DNA of 64,000 nucleotides from Sphingomonas colocasiae (GTDB lineage Bacteria > Pseudomonadota > Alphaproteobacteria > Sphingomonadales > Sphingomonadaceae), in NCBI RefSeq assembly GCF_019880585.1, contig NZ_JAINVV010000007.1, positions 1 to 64,000 on the forward strand, in the 5' to 3' direction. The notes beneath the pieces were generated by a model. The model saw only the letters and a program-made list of their open reading frames with translations. It had not been told where the DNA came from and ran no database searches. Below are positions 19,361 through 28,831 of the stretch, one piece after another. Positions within the stretch are counted from its first letter, which is position 1. Every line of letters starts with the position of its first letter. A program made the translations under genes and the position numbers.

Positions 19361-20817
19361 GCCGCCGCCTCGCCCGCAAGCGCGATCATCGCGTCGATAT
19401 CGAGATGCGTTTCCAGCGCCCCGGCGATCTCGTCGAGCGCGGCGTCGACCGAGGCGCGATAGTCGCCGCCCGCCCCCGCCACACCGATCCGCGCCAGCAG
19501 CGCGCGCCGCTGCGCCGTATCTGCAAGCAGGCCGTGGACATAGCTGCCCATCACCAGCCCGTCCTCATCGATCGCGCCATCGCGGCGGCCATCGTCGAAC
19601 AGCGCGAAGGGGCGCGCGGCATCCGGGCCGGTGGTTTCGCCCATATGCATCTCATACCCGTCGAACCGGGCGCCGAGCGCGGTTCCCGCCACCGCGCGCA
19701 GCGCCTTGGCCGGCCCCAGCACGGTCCGCACGTCGAGCAGCCCGAGCCCGTCGACCGCGCCCGCCGGCCCCTCGATCCCATCGGGATCGGCGATGCGCGT
19801 GCCCAGCATCTGATAGCCGCCGCACAAGCCCAGGATCGCGCCGCCGCGACGGTGATGCGCGCGGATGTCGATATCCCAGCCCTGTTCGCGAAGCGCCGCC
19901 AGATCGGCGATCGTCGCCTTCGATCCCGGCAGCACGATCAACGCGGCATCGGCCGGAATGGGCCGGCCGGGCGGCACCATGACCAGTTCGACATCGGGTT
20001 CGAGCTTCAATGGATCGAGATCGTCGAAATTCGAGATGCGCGGCAGGATCGGGCAGGCGACGCGTGTGCGAAGGCCCCGGCCCGGCCCGGCGCGCTCCAG
20101 CACCACCGCATCCTCGCTGGGCAGGCGCGCGGTGGCTGGCAGCCAGGGCAATACGCCGAACCCCCGCCAGCCCGAGAGCGCCGCGATCTGGTGATAGCCA
20201 TCCTCGAACAGGGCCGGATCGCCACGGAACTTGTTGATCAGGAAACCGCGGATCATCGCGGCGTCGGCGGGATCGATCACCGCTCGCGTGCCGACGATCG
20301 CCGCGATCACGCCGCCGCGATCGATATCACCGATCAGCACCACCGGCACATTGCCCGCGCGGGCGAAACCCATATTGGCGATGTCGCCCGCGCGCAGGTT
20401 GATCTCCGCGGGCGACCCCGCCCCTTCGACCACCACGATATCGCATGCGGCGCGCAACCGGCGATAGCTCGCCATCACCTCACCCAGCAGGGCGCCCCGC
20501 GCCTCGCGGAAATTGCCCGATCCCAGCGTTCCCCGCACCCGGCCATGCACGATGAGCTGCGCGGTGCGGTCCGCCTGCGGCTTGAGCAGCACGGGATTCA
20601 TGTCGCTATGCGGTTCCACGCGCGCGGCGATCGCCTGCAACGCCTGCGCGCGCCCGATCTCGCCACCGTCGACCGTCACCGCCGCGTTGTTCGACATGTT
20701 CTGCGGCTTGAAGGGCAATATCTTCAGCCCGCGATTGGCGAGCGCGCGGCAGAAGCCCGCGACGATCACCGACTTGCCGACATCCGAGCCGGTTCCCTGA
20801 AACATCACAGCGCCCAT
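19357..20817 (-). CDS. cobQ: Cobyric acid synthase
   Basis: 486 aa in two domains. The N-terminal amidoligase domain has the P-loop GTGSDVGKS at residues 8-16 and the FKPQNMSNN segment. The C-terminal class-I glutamine amidotransferase-like domain carries the nucleophile in LCGGYQMLG and a histidine in GSYVHGL. It amidates adenosyl-cobyrinate a,c-diamide at four carboxylates to give cobyric acid. ATG 20817 is chosen over a longer open frame because the conserved protein begins there. The gene overlaps cobD by 13 nt and cobU by 4 nt. Confidence 0.96.
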   Translation of the reverse strand: MGAVMFQGTGSDVGKSVIVAGFCRALANRGLKILPFKPQNMSNNAAVTVDGGEIGRAQALQAIAARVEPHSDMNPVLLKPQADRTAQLIVHGRVRGTLGSGNFREARGALLGEVMASYRRLRAACDIVVVEGAGSPAEINLRAGDIANMGFARAGNVPVVLIGDIDRGGVIAAIVGTRAVIDPADAAMIRGFLINKFRGDPALFEDGYHQIAALSGWRGFGVLPWLPATARLPSEDAVVLERAGPGRGLRTRVACPILPRISNFDDLDPLKLEPDVELVMVPPGRPIPADAALIVLPGSKATIADLAALREQGWDIDIRAHHRRGGAILGLCGGYQMLGTRIADPDGIEGPAGAVDGLGLLDVRTVLGPAKALRAVAGTALGARFDGYEMHMGETTGPDAARPFALFDDGRRDGAIDEDGLVMGSYVHGLLADTAQRRALLARIGVAGAGGDYRASVDAALDEIAGALETHLDIDAMIALAGEAAA

Positions 20818-21743
20818 GCGATCCCCCCTGCGACGACCCACAGGCACAGGCAAGCGCGGAGATAGACGCGAAGCGCGCGCCGGATCTCGCCCGCGTCCGC
20901 CGCGCGATCACCATCGCCGATCCACGGCTTGTCGTGGACGACACCGTCATAGGCGATCGGCCCCGCCAGCCTGAGCCCCAGCACCCCCGCCATCGCGGCT
21001 TCGGTCCAGCCGGCATTGGGCGATGCGTGCCGGCCGGCATCGCGGATCATGATGCGCCAGCCGCGCCCACCGGCCAGGCAGATGACGATGCCGGCCAGCC
21101 GCGCGGGGATCAGGTTCAGCAGATCGTCGAGCCGCGCCGCCGCCCAGCCAAAGGCGCGCCATCGTTCCTCACGATGACCGATCAGGCTGTCCGCAGTGTT
21201 GATCGCCTTGTAGATCCACAGGCCCGGCAGGCCAAGTGCCACCAGCCAGAAAAGCGGCGCCGCCACGCCGTCGCAAAAGCTTTCGGCGAGGCTTTCGATC
21301 GCCCCGCGCGCGATGCCGGCTTCGTCGAGTTCGGCGGTGTCGCGCCCGACGATCATGCCCAGCGCGGCGCGCGCGGCCGGCGCATCGCCCGCATCGAGCG
21401 CCGCCGCGACGGGGCGGACATGATCGTAAAGGCTGCGTTGGGCAAGGCCCGGCGCGGCCATGAACGCCACCGCCAGCCAGCCCCAGCCGCCGGCCAGTCG
21501 CAGAACCGCATGGTGCAGCGCCCAGCCGCCCCCGCCCGCGACCAGCAGCAACAGAGCGACCAACACGATGCCGGCGGCGCGGCGGAACGCCGATCCGCGC
21601 CATGGCTGGTTCCAGCGCGCCTCCGCCCCCTGGATGATATGCGCGAACAGGCCGACCGGGTGGCCGATCCTGCGATAAAGGCCCGGCGGCCAGCCGATCG
21701 CCGCATCGATCGCCAGCGCGAGCGAGGCGACCGGTTCAGCCAT
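20805..21743 (-). CDS. cobD: Adenosylcobinamide-phosphate synthase (CbiB/CobD)
   Basis: 312 aa, hydrophobic, with about five membrane helices and the family signatures [15 protein letters not shown] at the start and [10 protein letters not shown] in the centre. It joins cobyric acid to the aminopropanol (or its phosphate) side chain at the inner membrane. ATG 21743 lies 8 nt inside the end of cobC and gives the normal N-terminus; a start 25 codons further upstream would add unconserved residues. It fits the order cobC-cobD-cobQ of the operon. Confidence 0.94.
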   Translation of the reverse strand: MAEPVASLALAIDAAIGWPPGLYRRIGHPVGLFAHIIQGAEARWNQPWRGSAFRRAAGIVLVALLLLVAGGGGWALHHAVLRLAGGWGWLAVAFMAAPGLAQRSLYDHVRPVAAALDAGDAPAARAALGMIVGRDTAELDEAGIARGAIESLAESFCDGVAAPLFWLVALGLPGLWIYKAINTADSLIGHREERWRAFGWAAARLDDLLNLIPARLAGIVICLAGGRGWRIMIRDAGRHASPNAGWTEAAMAGVLGLRLAGPIAYDGVVHDKPWIGDGDRAADAGEIRRALRVYLRACLCLWVVAGGIAWAL

Positions 21744-22737
21744 CGCCGAGCGCCCGATCCAGCCGCCCGAGCGCCGCGTCACTGCCCGCCAGGCCGAAGC
21801 GCAGCCAGCGCGGATCATGGTCGAAGGGGCGCGTGAGGATGCCCCGGCGCGCCAGCCGATCGAACAGCGCCGCCGCCCTATCGGTTTCGACCAGGCGGAA
21901 CAGCGGACACGCGCCGATGGGCCTCAGGCCGTGGCCGCCGAGCACCGCATCGAGCGCCGCCGCATCGGCGAGCAGCCGGGCGCGCATATCCCCGGCCCAA
22001 TCGAGATCGCGATAGGCGGCCGCGCCGATCGCCAGCGCGGCGGCGGAGACCGGCCAGCTCCCGAGCGCGGCGCGAAAACGGGCGATCAATGCGCGGGGGC
22101 CGATCACGAACCCCAGCCGCAGCCCGGCCAGACCGAAGAACTTGCCGAAGGACCGGAAGATGACCAGCGGCCGATCATCCGCCACCAGGCCCGCCACGCT
22201 GGCTTCGGGCACCGCATCGGCGAAGGCTTCGTCGACGACCAGCCAGCCCGACGCCGCCGACAGGCGCGACAGATGCGCGGCCAGCGCCTGAGGCGCGACG
22301 ATCCGCCCATCGGGATTGTTGGGATTGGCGATGACGAGAGTGCCCGCCGACAGCGTATCGATCGCGTCGAACGCGATCGCCACGCTCCCGGCGAAGATCT
22401 CGCCATGCGTGCGATAGGCGGGCGCGACATGCCGCGCCGGGCCGGGCAACAGGCCCCCGATCAGGCGCAGGCCGATCTCGGTGCCGGGCAGCGCGCAGAC
22501 GAATCCAGGATCCACGCCGAAAGACGCGGCGGCGGCCCGCTCCAGCGCGCGCAGCCCGTCTTCGTCCGGGAGCGCCCGCCAGTCGATCGCAATGGCGTCC
22601 GTGCCCAAACCATCCCGAGACGCCCAGCCATGGGGATTGATGCCGGTGGAGAGATCGAGCCAGGGCCCAGCGGCATCGCCATAGACGGCGCGCGCCTCGC
22701 CCAGCCTGCCGCCATGGAAGGTCCAGCGCCCGTTCAT
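21736..22737 (-). CDS. cobC: Threonine-phosphate decarboxylase
   Basis: 333 aa, a fold-type I PLP enzyme close to histidinol-phosphate aminotransferase. The PLP lysine lies in FRSFGKFFGLAG, and NPNNPDG is the usual phosphate-side motif. It makes (R)-1-amino-2-propanol phosphate for the nucleotide loop of B12. The true start is ATG 22737, which overlaps the cobS stop by 4 nt. The same frame stays open for about 860 nt further upstream because of the high GC content, which is not meaningful. The name follows alphaproteobacterial usage (CobD in Salmonella). Confidence 0.93.
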   Translation of the reverse strand: MNGRWTFHGGRLGEARAVYGDAAGPWLDLSTGINPHGWASRDGLGTDAIAIDWRALPDEDGLRALERAAAASFGVDPGFVCALPGTEIGLRLIGGLLPGPARHVAPAYRTHGEIFAGSVAIAFDAIDTLSAGTLVIANPNNPDGRIVAPQALAAHLSRLSAASGWLVVDEAFADAVPEASVAGLVADDRPLVIFRSFGKFFGLAGLRLGFVIGPRALIARFRAALGSWPVSAAALAIGAAAYRDLDWAGDMRARLLADAAALDAVLGGHGLRPIGACPLFRLVETDRAAALFDRLARRGILTRPFDHDPRWLRFGLAGSDAALGRLDRALGDG

Positions 22738-23453
22738 GCGATGCGCGCCACGATCACCAGCGCGAGCAGCAGTCCGGTTTCGACGAGCTCGATGCCCGCG
22801 CCATGCCCGTCGCCCGAAATGCCGCCGAGCGTCCGGCGGATGCGCCAGCCCCACCACAGCATCAGCAAGGGCGCCACGAGCAGCGCCGGAACCAGCCAGG
22901 ATGCGGCCAGCAGCGCCACCGCCCAGACCATGATGTCGATCGGCCGCACCGCCGCGCGGAAGCGCGCGGCCAGCCCCTGATGGAGCGGCGGCAGCCAGAG
23001 CGTCCAAGCCAGCGGCCCGATCCGCGCCGCGAAGGGCAGCAGGATCAGCGCAAAGATCAGATGCGCCTCGATCGCCGCGCGCAGCAGCACCAGCTTGGCG
23101 ACAAGCTGGAGCACGATCGCGACCACGCCTAAGCTGCCGACATGCGGATCGGCCAGCACCGCGAGCAGGCGTTCGCGATCCTTGTGCGCGGCGCCGCCCG
23201 CATCCGCGAGATCGGACAGGCCGTCGAGATGGAGCGCGCCGGTGACCGACACCCATAGCGCGAGCGCGAGCAGGGCGCCGATCCAGGGATCGACCAGCCC
23301 GCCGACCCAGGCCGCGCCCGCCACCAGCCCGCCGATCACCAGACCGGCCGCCGGGAACCAGCGCATCGACGCGGCGAACGCGGCCTCGTCGGCGGTGACG
23401 CGCGGCGTCGGCAACCGGGTCAGGAATTGCAGGGCGATGATGAAGCCCTTCAC
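22734..23453 (-). CDS. cobS: Adenosylcobinamide-GDP ribazoletransferase
   Basis: 239 aa membrane protein with the family start FIIALQFLTRLPTP and the central HLDGLSDLADAGG segment with its metal-binding aspartates. It joins adenosylcobinamide-GDP with alpha-ribazole (phosphate) to give adenosylcobalamin (phosphate), the last assembly step. It is called cobV in Pseudomonas denitrificans nomenclature, and must not be confused with the cobaltochelatase subunit CobS. ATGA overlaps couple it with the genes on both sides. Confidence 0.95.
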   Translation of the reverse strand: MKGFIIALQFLTRLPTPRVTADEAAFAASMRWFPAAGLVIGGLVAGAAWVGGLVDPWIGALLALALWVSVTGALHLDGLSDLADAGGAAHKDRERLLAVLADPHVGSLGVVAIVLQLVAKLVLLRAAIEAHLIFALILLPFAARIGPLAWTLWLPPLHQGLAARFRAAVRPIDIMVWAVALLAASWLVPALLVAPLLMLWWGWRIRRTLGGISGDGHGAGIELVETGLLLALVIVARIA

Positions 23454-24019
23454 GGCCAGAGCCCGACGATCCGGGCGGAGCGCCGCTCGCCCGGCCAGAC
23501 CTGCAACGACAGCAGCGACGCATAGGGCAGGTCGAATGCCCAGATCTGGCGCTGGTCGAACCCGCAGAGCACGGCCAGCGCCGCGCGCATCGCGCCGCCA
23601 TGGGCGATCACCAGCGTATCGCGCGCGGGCAGCGCGTCGATGGCGGCCGCCACACGCGACGTCAGCGCCGACCAGCGCTCACCGCCCGGTGGCGGATTGC
23701 CGTCCGGATCATCCCAGAAACGGCCCAGGGCGGCCGGATCGAGTTCGCTCGCCGCCCGGCCGTCCCAATCGCCGAAGTCGAGCTCGCGCCAGCGCGGATC
23801 GATCTTGAGCGGCAAGGCCAGCACCGCCCCCAGCGCCTCGCCCGCAAGCCGCGCGCGCGCAAGATCGGACGCGACAAGCGTCTCGACCGGGAGCGTGCCC
23901 GCCTGATCGACACAGGCGGCGATGCCGTCGGGCGTGGGCGGGCAATCGGTGCGCCCCATCATCCGCCCCGTCCGTTCGGGTGCGCCATGGCGGAGGAGAT
24001 GGAGCAGGAAGCCGCTCAT
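23450..24019 (-). CDS. Alpha-ribazole phosphatase (histidine phosphatase family)
   Basis: 189 aa with the histidine phosphatase core: LLRHG near the N-terminus (phospho-His), the conserved ELDFGDWDG and the second histidine in VIAHGG. In a cob operon this family removes the phosphate from alpha-ribazole-5'-phosphate or from cobalamin 5'-phosphate (CobC of Salmonella). ATG 24019 overlaps the cobT stop by 4 nt. The open frame extends upstream to 24511 without coding support. No gene name is given because cobC is already used for the decarboxylase next door. Confidence 0.88.
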   Translation of the reverse strand: MSGFLLHLLRHGAPERTGRMMGRTDCPPTPDGIAACVDQAGTLPVETLVASDLARARLAGEALGAVLALPLKIDPRWRELDFGDWDGRAASELDPAALGRFWDDPDGNPPPGGERWSALTSRVAAAIDALPARDTLVIAHGGAMRAALAVLCGFDQRQIWAFDLPYASLLSLQVWPGERRSARIVGLWP

Positions 24020-25032
24020 CCCGCGTCCGACACGCCGGCCTCGGCGAATGTCGCCATGCCGCCGTGCGCGGCGAGCGCGGCGCGGACGATAGCGGTGGCG
24101 ACGGCGGCGCCGCTGCCCTCGCCCAGCCGCATGCCGAGCGCCAGGAGCGGATCGAGGCCGAGCCGGTCGAGCAATCGGCGATGGCCGGGCTCGGCCGAGC
24201 AATGCCCCGCCAGACAATGATCGGTGATCGCGCCCGTCATCGCCGCCAGCGGCGCCACCGCCGAACAGCAGATGAAACCGTCGAGGATGACGGGTACGCG
24301 CGCCATGCGCGCCGCGAGCACCGCGCCCGCGATCGCCGCGATCTCGCGCCCGCCGACGCGGCGCAGCGTTTCGAACGGCGTCAGTGGCGCGGCGGCGTGG
24401 AAGGCGATCGCGCGATCGACCACCACGCGCTTGCGGGCGATGCCGGCATCGTCGACGCCCGTGCCCGGCCCGACCCAATCGGCGGCCGATCCGCCGAAAC
24501 CGCGCGCGCACAAGGCGGCGGCGGCCGTCGAATTGCCGATTCCCATCTCACCAAGCACAAGCAGGTCCAGGCCCGGTTCGACCACCGCCGCGCCCGCCGA
24601 CAAGGCGGCAAGGCATTCGTACGCGTCCATCGCGGGCGCGATCGTGAAATCGGCGGTGGGACGATCGAGGTCGAGCGGCACGACCGCCAGTTCGAGCCCG
24701 GCCGCGCCCGCCAGCGCGTTGATCGCCGCGCCGCCCCGCTCGAAATTGGCGACCATCTGGACGGTCACCTCCGGCGGAAAGGCGCTGACGCCATGCGCGG
24801 TGACGCCATGATTGCCCGCGAAGATCGCGACGCGCGCACGATCGATCGCGGGCAATGCCCGCCCCTGCCAGCCGGCGAGGAAGACCGCGATATCCTCCAG
24901 CCGGCCGAGCGACCCGGCGGGCTTGGTCAGTCGCGCCTGACGCGCGCGCGCTGCCGCGGCCGCGTCGGGATCGATGGCGGGCAGCGCGCCCAGCGCCGCC
25001 TCGAACGCGGCGACCGTCGCGAAGCCGGTCAT
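24016..25032 (-). CDS. cobT: Nicotinate-nucleotide:dimethylbenzimidazole phosphoribosyltransferase
   Basis: 338 aa with the family landmarks NHGVTAHGVSAFP, GEMGIGNST and a C-terminal MATFAEAGVSD stretch, in which Glu331 corresponds to the catalytic base. It makes alpha-ribazole-5'-phosphate from nicotinate mononucleotide and dimethylbenzimidazole. It is coupled by ATGA overlaps with the DUF1636 gene upstream and the phosphatase gene downstream. Confidence 0.96.
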   Translation of the reverse strand: MTGFATVAAFEAALGALPAIDPDAAAAARARQARLTKPAGSLGRLEDIAVFLAGWQGRALPAIDRARVAIFAGNHGVTAHGVSAFPPEVTVQMVANFERGGAAINALAGAAGLELAVVPLDLDRPTADFTIAPAMDAYECLAALSAGAAVVEPGLDLLVLGEMGIGNSTAAAALCARGFGGSAADWVGPGTGVDDAGIARKRVVVDRAIAFHAAAPLTPFETLRRVGGREIAAIAGAVLAARMARVPVILDGFICCSAVAPLAAMTGAITDHCLAGHCSAEPGHRRLLDRLGLDPLLALGMRLGEGSGAAVATAIVRAALAAHGGMATFAEAGVSDAG

Positions 25033-25439
25033 TCCGCCACCAAGAAGCCGGCGGGCGGCGTGCGCGTGATGAAATGACCCTTCACCCCCTGCGGCCAGAG
25101 CGCGAACGGCACGCGGCCATGCGCGCTTTCGGCATAGCGTACGGCATAATCGAGGATGGCGCGGGCGGCCTCCTCATCGGGCGTGAAACGGCCCAGCACA
25201 TAACCGACCTTGTCGGGCGCGCGCAGATGCACGGTGCAGAAATCGCCGCATGCGAACAGGCACGGCATGTCCTGCACCGCGATCCCGTCATAGCGCGGAT
25301 CGGACGCCTTCACCGTCCGCAGCGCTTCGGCCATGCGCGCGCCGCCGCGCCGCCCTTCCCCATCCTCACGCGCATCGCGCGCGTGCCGGCAGGTGTTGCA
25401 GGCGACCACCGCCGCCCCATCCTCTACACGCCGGAGCAT
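25029..25439 (-). CDS. DUF1636 protein, thioredoxin-like ferredoxin-type
   Basis: 136 aa with an N-terminal CNTC motif and a second pair in CLFACGDFC. These are the four cysteine positions of DUF1636, a family resembling thioredoxin-like [2Fe-2S] ferredoxins and often found in cobalt or B12 gene clusters. The role is unknown; a redox or metal-delivery function for cobalamin metabolism is an inference from context. It overlaps the 52-aa coiled-coil gene by 16 nt and cobT by 4 nt. Confidence 0.85.
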   Translation of the reverse strand: MLRRVEDGAAVVACNTCRHARDAREDGEGRRGGARMAEALRTVKASDPRYDGIAVQDMPCLFACGDFCTVHLRAPDKVGYVLGRFTPDEEAARAILDYAVRYAESAHGRVPFALWPQGVKGHFITRTPPAGFLVAE

Positions 25440-25582
25440 CTTTTCACCTCCTGACGCACCAGATCATGCGCCGTCTGCCGATCGGCGCGCAGCGTTTCGA
25501 CCACGCGCCGGAGGCGGTCGTTCTCCGCCTCCAGCACGGCGACCCGGCGCAGCAATGCCGCATCGGGCTGATGGCCGGTCAT
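25424..25582 (-). CDS. Small coiled-coil protein of the B12 operon
   Basis: 52 aa, almost entirely one amphipathic helix with leucine/valine heptads (LLRRVAVLEAENDRLRRVV) and a Cys near the C-terminus. The gene overlaps the membrane-protein stop by 4 nt (ATGA) and the DUF1636 start by 16 nt, which is strong support for real translation. I do not recognise the family. Dimerisation, or binding to the membrane protein encoded upstream, is plausible. Confidence 0.65.
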   Translation of the reverse strand: MTGHQPDAALLRRVAVLEAENDRLRRVVETLRADRQTAHDLVRQEVKRCSGV

Positions 25583-26139
25583 GCGGCGGCGGCCCGGCCG
25601 CGCGCGGCGGGCACGCCCAGCGCGACAAGGCCGTGATACAGCGCGAACAGCCCGATCAGGATCGCGCCGTTGCGCAGGAACTGGCGCGCGAGGATGTCCG
25701 GATCGAGCGTGGTCGCCACGCCGCCCAGCCAGACGGAAAAGGCCAGGATCACCAGCTTGAAGGCGACAAAGCCCGCGCCATAGGCGATGGCCAGCCGCAG
25801 CACGGTGGATTTGCCGTTCAGGCGATCGAGCGCGGCATAGGCGCCGGCGGCGGAGCCCAGCGCAGCGACCGCCAGGCCGATCGCCCAGCCCGTCGTGGTT
25901 TCCTTCATCTCGTAACCCAAGATCAGGAAGCCGGTGAGCTGGCTGGCGAGCCAGGCGAGCCCCATCAGCGTCATCCCGTCGCGGCGATGCATATGGACGG
26001 CGGCGAGCGCGGCGAGCGCGGGAAACGGCGTCGCGCACGACAGGAGGAGCGTCGTCACCGTGCTCGCCACGGTCAGCAGCATGATCCAGATCGTGGAGGC
26101 GCCGCGCTGCGATATGCGACTTTCGGTATTGGTCGTCAT
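25579..26139 (-). CDS. Uncharacterised membrane protein of the B12 operon
   Basis: About 186 aa with five or six predicted membrane helices and short hydrophilic ends. I do not recognise a family; it does not show the His-rich ends of CbtA/CbtB. Being under a cobalamin riboswitch between btuB and cobT, it may help cobalt, corrinoid or dimethylbenzimidazole handling at the inner membrane. I prefer ATG 26139, which has GGAG 7 nt upstream; ATG 26145 and ATG 26166 are in-frame alternatives, the last overlapping the upstream gene by 14 nt. Confidence 0.75.
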   Translation of the reverse strand: MTTNTESRISQRGASTIWIMLLTVASTVTTLLLSCATPFPALAALAAVHMHRRDGMTLMGLAWLASQLTGFLILGYEMKETTTGWAIGLAVAALGSAAGAYAALDRLNGKSTVLRLAIAYGAGFVAFKLVILAFSVWLGGVATTLDPDILARQFLRNGAILIGLFALYHGLVALGVPAARGRAAAA

Positions 26140-26152
26140 CGTCATTCTCCGC

Positions 26153-26731
26153 TCAGTTTTTCGCATAGCCCTTGCCCAGCCGGTCCCGCCCGTCGGCGGG
26201 GGTTCCGGTCAGGCGCGGAAACAGGTCGTCCCACAAAGCCAGCCGATCCCAGTCGGGCGTTTCGGCGATGCGGTCCTCTGGCTTCAGGAAGGGATTGGGC
26301 AGGAAGATCGTGATCTGCGGCTCGTCATGCCCGTTGAACATGCGGATACCCCAGGAGATGGGATATCCGTCTCCATCCAGACGCCGGTACAGCTCGACGC
26401 GGCCGGGGCTGCGGCGCGCCGCGAGCGCGGGATCGCTCGTGCTTTTGGCGGCGAGGCAGAGATGGAAATGCCCCCTGGCGCCCCAATGGATGGTCAGATA
26501 GCCGCCCGCCGACAGCGAGATGCGTTCGGGCTTGCCCGGGCATTTGAGTTCATAGGCGGCGCCGGGGATCAACGGCCCCCAGGTCAGCTTGTCCCAATGA
26601 TCGTCGAACAGCTCGGTGTAGAGCGCGAACAGGAATTGCTCGTCGCGCGAGAGCGGCCAGACCTCCTCGGTCCGGCCGTCGACCATGGCGACGCGCTTCT
26701 CGATCGGGGCGTGGGGTGCGAGCGCGTCCAT
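26153..26731 (-). CDS. Conserved hypothetical protein of the B12 operon
   Basis: 192 aa, soluble, without signal peptide, rich in Trp, His and Pro. Segments such as YLTIHWGARGHFHLCL suggest a beta-rich fold with several possible metal-ligand histidines. The start overlaps the btuB stop by 1 nt (TGATG), so it is translated together with the receptor. I cannot assign a function. Placement after btuB and before cobT points to corrinoid metabolism. Confidence 0.75.
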   Translation of the reverse strand: MDALAPHAPIEKRVAMVDGRTEEVWPLSRDEQFLFALYTELFDDHWDKLTWGPLIPGAAYELKCPGKPERISLSAGGYLTIHWGARGHFHLCLAAKSTSDPALAARRSPGRVELYRRLDGDGYPISWGIRMFNGHDEPQITIFLPNPFLKPEDRIAETPDWDRLALWDDLFPRLTGTPADGRDRLGKGYAKN

Positions 26732-28671
26732 CAGAAGCGCCCCCGGATGCCGGCATGGATCGATCGGCCGAGCGAATTATAGTTGAGCGCGGTCTCGTAA
26801 TATCTGTCGAACAGATTCTCGACGCGGCCATAAAGCTCGAAACCGTCGGTCAGCCGCATCGACGCGCGCAGATCGACCAGCGTATAGTCGCGCAGCACCA
26901 CGCTGTTGGCTTCATTCTCGAACGCGTCGCCCGACCAGCGGAGCGCCGCCCCCAGCGACAGGCCGAAATCCCAGCGATAGCTCGCCTCCGCATTGGCGGT
27001 GTGCGCGGGCAGGCGGCGGAGCGCCTTGCCGAACAGCGCGCCGGGCGAGCGGTTCTCCGCGTCGATCCAGCTATAATTGGCGGCGAGCGAGAAACCGCCC
27101 AGCTCGAGCGCGCCGCCAAGCTCGACACCGCGCGTATAGGTGCGGCTGACATTGTCGTAATAGCCGAGCCGCCCGACGGTGACGGAACCCGGCACCAGGC
27201 AAAGCCCGGTCGGTACGCCCGAGCAACTGTAGAAGACGATCAGGTCGCGCGCGTTGCGATCGAAATATGTGGCGGAGAGCGTGAGCGCGCGATCGAACAG
27301 GCGCTGCTCGATCCCGGCCTCCCAGCCCTTCGACGTTTCGGGGCGCAGCGCGGCGTTCCCGTACTGGCTGCCGAGCTGATACAAGGTCGGCGCCTTGAAA
27401 CCCTCGCCATAGCTTGCGCGGATCAAGGTCCGGTCGTCGAACAGCGACAGCACCGCGCCGCCGCCGAACACGGTGTTGCCGCCGAACCGGTCATGATCGT
27501 CGTGGCGGATGCCCGCATTCACCGTCAGCGGCGCGAGGATCCGCGCGGAAAGCTGGGCATAGGCGCTGTCGAGCCGGGCATTGGCGCGGATGGGCGCGGG
27601 AATGGCCGCGGTCGGGCTGGCGGGAATCGTCGCATAGTTGCGGAAGCGGCTTTCCTCGCGCTCCAGCCCGAAGGTCGCCTGCCAGCCGTCCGCGATCGTC
27701 GCGGTGCCCTGATATTCATAGCGTTCCAGCCAGCCGGTGCTGTCCAGGTTGCGCGGCCGCGCGCGGCGCGGATCGAAACCGTCGCGATCGGTGCGGGTGG
27801 CGGAGATGGCGAAGCGATTGACGAGGCGCCCGTCGAACAGCGGCACAACGACGCCGGCATAGCCGAACATCTCCTCATTCAGATTATAGGCGGGCGTATC
27901 GCCGGTGGTCGCATCGATATCGACGCGGCCCGACGCATAGGAGCCGCGCAGATCGACCATCGCGCCGCCGCCCAGATCGAGGTTGAAGCGGGCGTTGCCG
28001 CCGCGATTGCGATAGCCGTCACGCTCGGTCGCGCCCAGCCGGGGCGAAAGCGCGCTGATGCCGTCGGTGACGAAGCTGAAACCGGAGATGCGCCAGCGCA
28101 AGGGACCGGAAACCCCGCCGATGCCCGCGCGGGCGCTCACCGTCTCGCGCGATCCCGCCTCCACATCGAAGCTCGCTTCCAGCGGGCGTTCGGGCAGGGC
28201 GGTCACGACATTGACGACACCGCCGATCGCCTGGCTGCCCCACAGGATCGATTGCGGCCCGCGCAATATCTCGATGCGCGCGGTATCGCCGACCATCAGA
28301 TTGCCGAAATTATAGCCGCCGCCCGTGGACGAGGGATCGTTCAGCTTGACGCCATCGATGACGACCACGGTCTGGTCGCTGTCCGCGCCGCGGATGCGGA
28401 GGCCCGTCGACGTGCCATAGCCGCCGTTGCGCGTGATCGTGATGCCCGGCGTGCGCACCAGCAGGTCGGAGACGATCACCGCCTGCGACGCGTCGATCGC
28501 GGCCTTGTCGATCACGGTCAGCGATGCCGGCACCTGATCGGCGGTGACCGGCAGCCGCGTCGCGGTGACGATGATCGCCTCGCCGCCCTCGTCGGCGGGG
28601 GATGGAGCCTCGCCCTGCGCATAGGCGGCGGTCGAGAACAGGAGCGGGAGGAAGGAAATGGACTTCAACAT
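26731..28671 (-). CDS. btuB: TonB-dependent vitamin B12 receptor
   Basis: 646 aa. The signal peptide is cleaved after AYA (about residue 19), followed by a TonB box-like segment (EAIIVTATR), a plug domain (about 45-150) and a beta-barrel ending in the C-terminal Phe typical of outer-membrane proteins. It would take up cobalamin and other corrinoids. Family assignment as BtuB rests on the plug sequence, on the cobalamin riboswitch directly upstream and on the btuCDF and cob genes beside it. ATG 28671 is chosen because the signal peptide starts there; the open frame further upstream runs through the riboswitch. Confidence 0.94.
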   Translation of the reverse strand: MLKSISFLPLLFSTAAYAQGEAPSPADEGGEAIIVTATRLPVTADQVPASLTVIDKAAIDASQAVIVSDLLVRTPGITITRNGGYGTSTGLRIRGADSDQTVVVIDGVKLNDPSSTGGGYNFGNLMVGDTARIEILRGPQSILWGSQAIGGVVNVVTALPERPLEASFDVEAGSRETVSARAGIGGVSGPLRWRISGFSFVTDGISALSPRLGATERDGYRNRGGNARFNLDLGGGAMVDLRGSYASGRVDIDATTGDTPAYNLNEEMFGYAGVVVPLFDGRLVNRFAISATRTDRDGFDPRRARPRNLDSTGWLERYEYQGTATIADGWQATFGLEREESRFRNYATIPASPTAAIPAPIRANARLDSAYAQLSARILAPLTVNAGIRHDDHDRFGGNTVFGGGAVLSLFDDRTLIRASYGEGFKAPTLYQLGSQYGNAALRPETSKGWEAGIEQRLFDRALTLSATYFDRNARDLIVFYSCSGVPTGLCLVPGSVTVGRLGYYDNVSRTYTRGVELGGALELGGFSLAANYSWIDAENRSPGALFGKALRRLPAHTANAEASYRWDFGLSLGAALRWSGDAFENEANSVVLRDYTLVDLRASMRLTDGFELYGRVENLFDRYYETALNYNSLGRSIHAGIRGRF

Positions 28672-28831
28672 CAAGCGGCGTACCCCGGACAAATGGGCCG
28701 CGCTCAAGCGGAATCGTGCTGCCGAACGGGCATGCATCGACCCCCGCAAAAACGCGGTCCGTGCATGTCGTCGCTCGGGTTTACCCCCGTCCGCCCGGCA
28801 CACCCTGTCCGCGCGAAAGACGACCGCGACG

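Noticed and set aside
22738-23601. N-terminal extension that would fuse another domain to CobC
   Set aside because: The extra residues are the out-of-frame reading of cobS and are low-complexity. The ATG at 22737 with an ATGA overlap is the natural start. The same applies to the extensions of the phosphatase and btuD frames.
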